Source of the DNA: Alphaproteobacteria bacterium
GTDB lineage: Bacteria > Pseudomonadota > Alphaproteobacteria > RF32 > CAG-239
Assembly: GCA_015062285.1 (NCBI GenBank)
Contig: SUUY01000004.1
Span: 1 to 64,000, forward strand
DNA: 64,000 nt
Direction: 5' to 3'
Positions 1-9,058 of this stretch are shown here, in pieces. Numbering within the stretch: the first letter of the stretch is position 1; each line of letters begins with the position of its first letter. A program made the position numbers and the translations under genes. The notes beneath the pieces were generated by a model. The model saw only the letters and a program-made list of their open reading frames with translations, did not search any database and was not told where the DNA came from.

Positions 1-1048
<1,048 letters not shown>

Positions 1049-1172
1049 CTTTTACGTATAAATAATCTCCCGATCATCTATACTCATCTCAGTAAAATCT
1101 ACCCGTTCTTATCTTATTAATAAAAAAGGTATATTATACTTTCTCCATTAGATCTTACTCTAATTCTTCTCT

Positions 1173-1186
1173 CTTATTTACTCTGT
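1173..1186 (-). promoter_or_regulatory. 14-nt leader motif shared with the 16S leader
   Basis: The minus-strand sequence ACAGAGTAAATAAG lies about 125 nt before the 23S 5' end. An identical copy lies about 110 nt before the 16S 5' end at 3040-3053. Position and duplication suggest an antitermination (boxA-type) or processing signal. It does not match the enterobacterial boxA, so the role is inferred. Confidence 0.45.
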
Positions 1187-1223
1187 TCTATAACATGACT
1201 TTCGCCATTACTACTCCTCAGTA

Positions 1224-1299
1224 TGGTGGAGGTAAGGAGGTTCGAACTCCTGACCCCCTGCTTGCAAAGCAGGTGCTCTCCCAGCTGAGCTATACCCCC
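1224..1299 (-). tRNA. tRNA-Ala (TGC)
   Basis: This is a 76-nt cloverleaf on the minus strand. It begins GGGGGTATAGCTC, has the anticodon loop CTTTGCAAG (anticodon TGC) and the T-arm GTTCGAACC, and ends with an encoded CCA. It sits in the 16S-23S spacer directly after tRNA-Ile, the standard arrangement. Confidence 0.97.
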
Positions 1300-1304
1300 A
1301 ATAC

Positions 1305-1381
<77 letters not shown>

Positions 1382-1390
1382 TAGGCTCTT

Positions 1391-1410
1391 AAGAGGATAC
1401 GTAGGCAGTA
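1391..1410 (-). other. 16S processing stem, 3' arm
   Basis: This 20-nt segment follows the 16S 3' end by about 14 nt. It pairs with 3019-3038 in the 16S leader: 18 Watson-Crick pairs, one G-U and one mismatch. The pair would close a long-range stem around the 16S precursor, the usual substrate for RNase III. The pairing is visible in the sequence; the enzyme is inferred from known rRNA maturation. Confidence 0.6.
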
Positions 1411-1423
1411 TTCCTTCGTCTTT

Positions 1424-2930
<1,507 letters not shown>

Positions 2931-3018
2931 AAATGTTTAATCCCAGCCTGATTACTCATAAAGAATTTTCTTGGTTCCTTTATTCTATACTCAGACCGTA
3001 TATATCTTGTTATGTATA

Positions 3019-3038
3019 TACCGCCTGCGTATCCTCTT
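3019..3038 (-). other. 16S processing stem, 5' arm
   Basis: This is the leader partner of the segment at 1391-1410. On the transcript it reads AAGAGGATACGCAGGCGGTA, close to the reverse complement of the 16S trailer. It lies just after the ACAGAGTAAATAAG leader motif at 3040-3053. Confidence 0.6.
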
Positions 3039-3039
3039 G

Positions 3040-3053
3040 CTTATTTACTCTGT
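3040..3053 (-). promoter_or_regulatory. 16S leader copy of the 14-nt motif
   Basis: This copy of ACAGAGTAAATAAG is identical to that before the 23S gene at 1173-1186. It lies between the promoter and the 16S processing stem, where rRNA antitermination signals usually sit. The function is inferred from position only. Confidence 0.45.
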
Positions 3054-3097
3054 AATATAACTACCTCACAGCTCTACCTCACCGCTCGGTACTCGGC

Positions 3098-3126
3098 GTT
3101 ATAGTAAACTTATATCCCATTGTCAA
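3098..3126 (-). promoter_or_regulatory. rRNA operon promoter
   Basis: On the minus strand, TTGACA (3126-3121) and TATAAC (3103-3098) are separated by exactly 17 nt. They are followed by a GC-rich start region (GCCGAG), the kind of discriminator seen in stringently controlled rRNA promoters. The leader from about 3091 to 2931 carries the shared leader motif and the processing stem. The rest of 2931-3296 is AT-rich and holds no gene. Confidence 0.8.
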
Positions 3127-3296
3127 CACATTTTTGCAAAAAATTTTGCTTTTTTTTATCTTTTCTTATAAACCTTTGAAAAATACAATTTTTTATATAT
3201 AATTTTTTCTGTGCAATTATTTTCTTTTTGTTAACTATAATATTATAGAATGCGACCAGTTTATTTGATTTAGACATTTAAGACAAGGTAGTAAAA

Positions 3297-3731
3297 ATGA
3301 TAAAAAACAAACTATTGGCTTTAACTTTAGTATTAATTCTTTCGGCCTGCGCAACAGAGCGACCGAATCTGATGGGACTCGATGGAGGAGCTATTCCTCC
3401 GGCATTTGCACATTTTCCGGATGTGCCTTTCCCTGCAGATGCAATGGTTGATTTGGACGAGACCAAAGCTTTGGGCAATGGTGAAAACTGGATTGGCAGT
3501 TTAGTATACACAGCTCCCTTTAATTCCAGCAGCATCTTTGATTTTTATGTATCTGAAATGCCAAAATTAAATTGGATTGAAGTTGCAACCGTCAGAGCAA
3601 AGATAAGCCATATGACGTATATAAGAAATAATCGAGCCATGCAAATATTGATAGAGATGAATGGCGGAGACAATGCAAAAGTTACAATTACCGCTATTCC
3701 TAACACGAATGGCGTCGGTAAGGTTCAATAA
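3297..3731 (+). CDS. hypothetical lipoprotein
   Basis: This 144-residue protein has a clear lipoprotein signal: a Lys-containing start, a hydrophobic stretch and the lipobox LSAC with Cys18. The mature part is a small mixed domain with Pro/Phe-rich turns (FPDVPFPADAM) and no family I can name. It should be anchored on the periplasmic side of a membrane. A weak ribosome-binding site (AAGG) lies before ATG 3297, and a TATAAT-like hexamer lies at 3236-3241 in the AT-rich region upstream. The next gene starts 15 bp downstream on the same strand, so the two may be co-transcribed. Confidence 0.75.
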   Translation: MIKNKLLALTLVLILSACATERPNLMGLDGGAIPPAFAHFPDVPFPADAMVDLDETKALGNGENWIGSLVYTAPFNSSSIFDFYVSEMPKLNWIEVATVRAKISHMTYIRNNRAMQILIEMNGGDNAKVTITAIPNTNGVGKVQ

Positions 3732-3746
3732 CAACGGAGAGCTAGA

Positions 3747-4589
3747 ATGTTTGATGGCAGATACACTTGCGGAGGCGGACATTTTTGGGAAGATGTATTC
3801 TTTTACCAAAAATGGCGTATTCAACGCAACTACACCAATAAGAATTGCCGTCTTTTAGACAATTGGGATATTTGCCGATTTGAAGGAAGCTTTGATGAAT
3901 GCAGAAAAGCTTTTATTAAATATATTGAAGCTTTTGAATTGCCTCGCCAAAAAGGACATATGATCATTATGTTGCATGGGTTGGGCGAATCGAAAAATAT
4001 TTTTAAGCCTTTGTGGAGAGCTGCTCTAAAAGAAGGTTTTATGGCAGCAGCGATCAACTATCCGTCGACCCAAAAAGAAATTGACGGACATGTCAGACAG
4101 CTAGACTTCTTTTTGACACATCTAGAAGATGTAAACACGATTTCGTTTGTAACCAAAGGGTCTTCAAATATTTTATTGCAAAAACTGTTTGCTAAAGAAA
4201 GAATTTGGCAGAAGAACTTAAGAATCGGACGAATCGTTGAAGTAAATCCTTGCGTAGCCGGAAGTTCGTTACTTGTTAAAATGTCTAATAATCCGATTTT
4301 AGGGTTTATTGCCGGCCCAATGGCAAAAGAGCTGGACCCTGACAATGTTGAAAGAATCGCAAATCCGATTTCAGACGTTGACATTGGAGTTGTGTTGAGC
4401 GAATCCAGATTTATAGGCACATGTGAACATTTAAGCGGAACAAAAATGCTCTCTGTTTCAAACGAATATGTTTGTAAAAAAGAAAATGCTTGTGATCTCG
4501 TTGAATTTGCACCGCATTGGGGCAATGTTTTTAAGAACGAAAAGCTATGCAATGCTGTGATTAACTTTCTGAAAAACGGAAAATTTTAA
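3747..4589 (+). CDS. alpha/beta-hydrolase-like protein, degenerate nucleophile site
   Basis: This 280-residue soluble protein has no signal peptide. The middle looks like an alpha/beta hydrolase: a strand followed by the oxyanion-type motif LHGLGES near residue 76, then alternating strands and helices, and a late PHWG that could hold the catalytic His. Where a GxSxG nucleophile elbow is expected, the sequence is VTKGSSN, which does not fit well, so it may be inactive or use a shifted Ser. The N-terminal 60 residues are Cys- and aromatic-rich. The ATG follows a GGAG site, and the next small gene begins 12 bp after the stop. Substrate unknown. Confidence 0.6.
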   Translation: MFDGRYTCGGGHFWEDVFFYQKWRIQRNYTNKNCRLLDNWDICRFEGSFDECRKAFIKYIEAFELPRQKGHMIIMLHGLGESKNIFKPLWRAALKEGFMAAAINYPSTQKEIDGHVRQLDFFLTHLEDVNTISFVTKGSSNILLQKLFAKERIWQKNLRIGRIVEVNPCVAGSSLLVKMSNNPILGFIAGPMAKELDPDNVERIANPISDVDIGVVLSESRFIGTCEHLSGTKMLSVSNEYVCKKENACDLVEFAPHWGNVFKNEKLCNAVINFLKNGKF

Positions 4590-4601
4590 GAGGATTTGCC
4601 T

Positions 4602-4784
4602 ATGATAAAATCCGGTTTTATTACACTATTTGTTTTGTTGTTGTTGGCAGGAGCCGTTTATTTTGGTATTTTTGATTGGATCGCCTCAAGCAGTGCTACA
4701 TGGCTTGGCATTTTAATGGTAGCCGTGATGCTGATAATTGCATTTTTTGTTTTGGGATCACCTTTCAAAACAAACAAGGATTGA
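4602..4784 (+). CDS. small two-helix membrane protein
   Basis: A 60-residue protein made almost entirely of two hydrophobic helices (FITLFVLLLLAGAVYFGIF and WLGILMVAVMLIIAFFVLG) with a short Lys-rich tail (KTNKD). I place the start at ATG 4602, preceded by AAGAGG at suitable distance; an in-frame TTG six bases earlier is less likely. It follows the hydrolase-like gene closely and is followed by a terminator. No family recognised. Confidence 0.65.
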   Translation: MIKSGFITLFVLLLLAGAVYFGIFDWIASSSATWLGILMVAVMLIIAFFVLGSPFKTNKD

Positions 4785-4787
4785 CAC

Positions 4788-4821
4788 AAAAAAACTCTTC
4801 GTTTGTACGAAGAGTTTTTTT
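4788..4821. terminator. bidirectional intrinsic terminator
   Basis: The stem ACTCTTCG / CGAAGAGT with loop TTTGTA (4794-4815) is flanked by an A-run on the left and a T-run on the right. It therefore works in both directions, between the convergent genes ending at 4784 (plus) and 4824 (minus). Confidence 0.85.
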
Positions 4822-4823
4822 GT

Positions 4824-5672
4824 TTAGAAAAGCTCAACAAATATAAGGTAGGTTGATGCTTCTTCTTTTCCCAGGCGCTGATAATTAAGCAAGAAATCTC
4901 TTTGCGAGCGAGGTTTTGCTTTCAGAGCTCTGTTCAGCATTTTATAATCCACCGCAATCGGTTTGCCTTCGATATCGAATCCATGCCATTTTGCACCATC
5001 ATAGCAATACCATTTGACATCTGACCTTTTGTGATACCCAATCCACCGACGAGTTGTCATTTCATGATGGTAGGCAATATTGACGATTTTTTCGTATTGC
5101 GGAGCAATGAGCACAGAGTCGCATGGAGTGAAGCGATACCTACTCTCCGGTATGGCGGCATCAGGATTGTGTTGTTCCCAATCGCCATATTTGCCGACAC
5201 CCCATTTTTTTGTTTGAGAATCCTTAAACATGTAGCCGCAATTTCCCGGAACAAAATCGGCAAATGGGCCATATGTTGCATCTCCCGGCCAGTTATTCGA
5301 ACCATAAATTGCATAAACTCCACTTTGAGATTTGGTTTTATAGAGGTGTTCGAAACACCCCATGCCGACATATGTGTCTTGTTTTTGCAAAGGGGTTAAC
5401 AATGCTTCGCCATTGCAACCAATGGTTTCGTTGTGATCAAAGAAATAGTATTTTCCTTGTTTGTAGGCGATATAGCCGTTTACCTTATGGTTTTCGTCTA
5501 TAGATTCATACTCGGGGTAAACGTAGCATCTATTGTGCCAACCAATTCCCCAAAGTCTGCCTTCTTTGGTGTCGATATAGCAGTACTTGGTGTTTTCGAG
5601 ATATTTGAGTTTGGGCTGGCATGAGCATACGATTATGCCGATTACCGATAGAAGTAATAAAATCTTTTTCAT
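4824..5672 (-). CDS. hypothetical lipoprotein, WG-repeat-like
   Basis: This 282-residue protein begins MKKILLLLSVIGIIVCSCQ, a lipoprotein signal with the lipid-anchor Cys near residue 18. The mature part is rich in Trp, Tyr, Gly and Asp and contains pieces such as KKWGVGKYGDW and YYFFDH that resemble WG (beta-strand) repeats. Seven or more Cys residues in the exported part suggest disulfides. It is transcribed away from the VirB6 operon and ends at the shared terminator. Function unknown; a surface or periplasmic beta-repeat protein is a guess from composition. Confidence 0.65.
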   Translation of the reverse strand: MKKILLLLSVIGIIVCSCQPKLKYLENTKYCYIDTKEGRLWGIGWHNRCYVYPEYESIDENHKVNGYIAYKQGKYYFFDHNETIGCNGEALLTPLQKQDTYVGMGCFEHLYKTKSQSGVYAIYGSNNWPGDATYGPFADFVPGNCGYMFKDSQTKKWGVGKYGDWEQHNPDAAIPESRYRFTPCDSVLIAPQYEKIVNIAYHHEMTTRRWIGYHKRSDVKWYCYDGAKWHGFDIEGKPIAVDYKMLNRALKAKPRSQRDFLLNYQRLGKEEASTYLIFVELF

Positions 5673-5758
5673 AATAAATAGTGTTAAATAGTTGATAGAA
5701 AAATATGAGATATGCTTTGCTTATAGCATGGTTTATAGAAAAATCAATATTTATAAAA

Positions 5759-5805
5759 AAAATCAAAAAACTGTAACACTTTATAAGTAATTTATGTGCT
5801 ATGAT
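5759..5805 (+). promoter_or_regulatory. putative promoter with 20-bp box shared between T4SS blocks
   Basis: The 20-mer AAAATCAAAAAACTGTAACA at 5759-5778 is followed after 21 nt by TATGAT (5800-5805), a plausible -10, 87 bp before the first VirB6 start. The same 20-mer with the same 21-nt gap to a TACAAT occurs on the minus strand at 48477-48431, before the coiled-coil/pilin gene. The identity and fixed spacing point to a shared regulator site or unusual -35 region. No regulator can be assigned. Confidence 0.55.
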
Positions 5806-5891
5806 AGAATCAGCGAGTGTAGTATATAGCACGATATATGTGTGTATAAACTTTGATTTGAGCAAGGTTTGCGCAAAATAAAGAGGGACTA

Positions 5892-7703
5892 ATGGGACTT
5901 TGGACTAAAATAACAAAACTTTTTTTGCTGACAGCATTTATGTTGCAGCCGAGTTTTGCGTGGTGTGAAGAGATAGACCCGTTGGAAGCTATGGATGCTA
6001 AAACTTATGTTGATAAGGCAGATCTTAATGCTGAAATAAAAAAATTGTTTGATACTGACAATGAGAATCTTGCCCAATGTGGTAGCGAGATATGTGATCT
6101 AAGTAAGTATAAGTGTATACACGCTTTTCAAATGACTCTTACTCCGCTTCTTCCTACATTCTCAATTCTTCCTAATTATAATCCTGGTTATCATGATTGT
6201 GTGAGCAAAAGCACGACGACAGAGTCATATTTCCCATGGAAGCGATTTGCTGGTTGGAGAATTGAAGACTGTAATCCGAAAACCGAACAATGCTTTTTCG
6301 ATGAAGATAAGTGGTGGATAAACCAAAAGAGTGAATTTATAGAAGGTACAGGAACTGACGGTAAAAATTATAATGTTATAACCGGAAAAAATGCTACTAT
6401 TACTTATGGATTGAAGGGGGGAGAAAAAGGAGCATTTTATGGTTGTGAGGTGCTGCCTATTAAACTGCATCATTACAAAAAATGCTTTTTTTGCAATTTG
6501 GTAGGAGTTGTTTATAATGGAACCGCAATATTTGCCGATATATCTTTTACTAATATTGCACAATCTTTTGCCAAACTGTTAGCTGTTGGCTTTGCTATAT
6601 GGATAGCTATTCAGATTTTGGGACATGTATCTTCGCTCACCAAGCAAGATGCTCCTAAATTTTTGGGGAATTTGTTGCGCCAAAGCTTCAAGGTTTTGGT
6701 AGCTATAATTTTATTATACTATCCGACAAATATTTTTAAATATGCGTTTAATCCCCTTTTGTATGCCGGCTTGGAATTTGGCGGGGCCTCAATAAGCGCT
6801 AATGCCTTGGGCAAGATAAAAAGTGACCAAGGACAAATTGCAAAAGGCAGTCCCGGGGGAGCATATCTTAACAACCACACTTACAAGAAAATTGAAGATT
6901 TTGTGGTTACGGTTAATACGGCACTTTCGCAAATGCAAGCCGTGGGTGGGGCAATGATGTGCACGGGAGGCCGAATTATTGCCATAAATTTCAGTCTGAT
7001 AGACTGGGGCGATGATGCACAAGAAAGTAAGATGGTCGACGGTTTTTCGATTTGGATACAAGGCACACTTATACTTGTTTTTGGCTTTTTACTATCATTG
7101 GCTTTTGTATTTTATTTGCTTGATGCGGTTGTACAAATGGGTATTGTTGGCGGATTGCTACCTCTTATGGTTGCGGCCTGGCCTTTTAAGGCGACGGCAA
7201 ATTACACCAAAGTCGGAGTAGATATGTTTATGAATAGTGTGTTTACTTTTGCATTTATCGGAATGATTATTTCCATAGATATAAGGTTGATTGATGAGGC
7301 AATGAGCCTTGGAGGAGAAAATAAAAATGGTAAAGGATTAGTTGCTATTGCTCATGCATTCCACAATAATGAGGTTAAGGAAATTATAGAACTTACGGAT
7401 ATTACCGGATTTGAGTTTTTGATCTTATTGTTTTGTTGTATATATGCTTTGAAACTTTTGGCAGAAGCTCCTTCTTTAGTCAATAAATTTGCCAGCGGTA
7501 CTCTCACGGGTAAAGGTGCAATTGCTCCGAAAATTGCTACCATGGGTACTTCGGCTGCTAAGAGCCTTGCGCTCAAAGCAACCAAGGATGTCAGAAAATC
7601 TGCTAGTGATAAGGTGGAAAGATTCGGCAAGGCCGCCTTGCGCTCGCCTTATAATTTGGGCAAAAGGGCTATAAACAAAATGCGTAACAAAAAGGAATCA
7701 TAA
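5892..7703 (+). CDS. VirB6/TrbL-family T4SS inner membrane protein (paralogue 1)
   Basis: A 603-residue polytopic protein and the first of four VirB6-type proteins in an operon. It has an N-terminal signal peptide (cut near SFAWC), a Cys-rich periplasmic region to about residue 200, then hydrophobic segments. The family-typical stretch FYLLDAVVQMGIVGGLLPL...WPFKAT near residues 410-440 recurs in the three following proteins. It ends with a basic cytoplasmic tail starting TMGTSAAKSLALKA, which also recurs in the fourth paralogue. VirB6 proteins form part of the inner membrane channel of type IV secretion systems. Its stop is separated from the next start by two bases. Confidence 0.85.
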   Translation: MGLWTKITKLFLLTAFMLQPSFAWCEEIDPLEAMDAKTYVDKADLNAEIKKLFDTDNENLAQCGSEICDLSKYKCIHAFQMTLTPLLPTFSILPNYNPGYHDCVSKSTTTESYFPWKRFAGWRIEDCNPKTEQCFFDEDKWWINQKSEFIEGTGTDGKNYNVITGKNATITYGLKGGEKGAFYGCEVLPIKLHHYKKCFFCNLVGVVYNGTAIFADISFTNIAQSFAKLLAVGFAIWIAIQILGHVSSLTKQDAPKFLGNLLRQSFKVLVAIILLYYPTNIFKYAFNPLLYAGLEFGGASISANALGKIKSDQGQIAKGSPGGAYLNNHTYKKIEDFVVTVNTALSQMQAVGGAMMCTGGRIIAINFSLIDWGDDAQESKMVDGFSIWIQGTLILVFGFLLSLAFVFYLLDAVVQMGIVGGLLPLMVAAWPFKATANYTKVGVDMFMNSVFTFAFIGMIISIDIRLIDEAMSLGGENKNGKGLVAIAHAFHNNEVKEIIELTDITGFEFLILLFCCIYALKLLAEAPSLVNKFASGTLTGKGAIAPKIATMGTSAAKSLALKATKDVRKSASDKVERFGKAALRSPYNLGKRAINKMRNKKES

Positions 7704-7705
7704 AA

Positions 7706-9049
7706 ATGTTTATGCAGATTGACATAAAAACCTTAGGAAAATTGATTGTCTGCTTGTTGGCAGCGGTTTTCTTGTTGTCTGCATGCTCAGATGGTGAAGC
7801 TCGCAAAAACAATGCTTTTAATACCGGAGATTCTGCAGACATGTCACCTATAAACAAAGCCGATGAGGTAGCAAAACAAGATCCGCAAGACATTATTGAT
7901 TGCTGGCAAGGAAAAATCTTAAAAAATATATATAGCATCATCGGTAGCCAAATTATGAAGCAATATAAAAATTTGTCTGCCGGAGCTCTAAATGTGATGA
8001 TGATGGGGTTTGCAGTTTGGTTGGCAATTCGTATATTAAAATTTGTGAGCTCGGTTGCTGAGGCCAATGTTGCGGAAGTGTGGAACGAAATACTAAAAAA
8101 AGCCTTCATCTGCTTGTTTTGCGGAGTGATGGCCGGATCGACCAATATGTTGTTGAGCTTATTAAACTATACGTTGTTTCCTATTTATGGAACATTTTTG
8201 GAATTCGGCAACGAAATTATGAGCGTTGCCGAGAATAAAATAAGCTCGGTTACCGTGTTTGGTGAAAAAATAGACTTTGCCGTAAAAACAACTTGTGCAA
8301 TGGTCGGAGAAGCAAAAGCCAGTATTGAAGAGGGTTTTCCGTCATCTTATGAAACAAGCATGAACTGTATGATATGCAATATTGTAGATAAACTGCGAAT
8401 AGGTCGCAAAATGGCTTATGTGTCGATGTCGATGCCGGGGCTATTGCCGGTTGTGACCGGACTGTTGGTGATGGCAATGTTTCAGATGGTGATTTGGGGA
8501 TTTGTATTTTATTTGGTGGATAGCATATTTAGATTTGGCATGATGGTTTTGATGTTGCCTATATTTGTTATGGCTTATGCTTTTGGGCCTACCAAAAAAT
8601 GGACAAACATTGCATTTGGCAACATTATGCATTCTGCGGCATTTATGATGGCTTTTGCAACCATAATTTCGGCAATTTTGCTTGGCATGATGACCTTGTT
8701 GACAGATCCCGAAACAGGCGAATTGTTTAATCCGGACGATGCATTCAGCCATTTTTCTCAAATTAGTTTGGTTACCGTATGTTTGGTGCTGATCGGGTTT
8801 TTGGTGTGGAAAAGTTTGGAAACAACACAACAACTCACAACTTCAATTATAGGCATTGGGGTTGAGAGTAAATTTCAGCAAAACCTAAAAGCAGTTGCCG
8901 GTGCTTTGAAAGATATGTTCTTTAGTGGTGTCGACTGGGCGCTGAAAAAAACCGGATTTTATGATAACACCAAGCTGGGAAGAGCGCTTACTGCCGGTGG
9001 CGATTTAAAACGCAAAATGAGTGAAATTGCCGGACGACCGCAGAAATAA
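7706..9049 (+). CDS. VirB6/TrbL-family T4SS inner membrane lipoprotein (paralogue 2)
   Basis: A 447-residue membrane protein with a lipoprotein signal (LLSAC, Cys near residue 27), unusual for VirB6 but seen in some expanded families. Hydrophobic segments follow a short soluble part. The conserved stretch here is FYLVDSIFRFGMMVLMLPIF...AFGPT near residues 268-295. It is the shortest of the four and lacks large extensions, so it may be closest to a minimal VirB6. AAGGA precedes ATG 7706; an ATG two codons later is possible. Transcribed with its neighbours. Confidence 0.85.
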   Translation: MFMQIDIKTLGKLIVCLLAAVFLLSACSDGEARKNNAFNTGDSADMSPINKADEVAKQDPQDIIDCWQGKILKNIYSIIGSQIMKQYKNLSAGALNVMMMGFAVWLAIRILKFVSSVAEANVAEVWNEILKKAFICLFCGVMAGSTNMLLSLLNYTLFPIYGTFLEFGNEIMSVAENKISSVTVFGEKIDFAVKTTCAMVGEAKASIEEGFPSSYETSMNCMICNIVDKLRIGRKMAYVSMSMPGLLPVVTGLLVMAMFQMVIWGFVFYLVDSIFRFGMMVLMLPIFVMAYAFGPTKKWTNIAFGNIMHSAAFMMAFATIISAILLGMMTLLTDPETGELFNPDDAFSHFSQISLVTVCLVLIGFLVWKSLETTQQLTTSIIGIGVESKFQQNLKAVAGALKDMFFSGVDWALKKTGFYDNTKLGRALTAGGDLKRKMSEIAGRPQK

Positions 9050-9058
9050 GGAGTAGAT

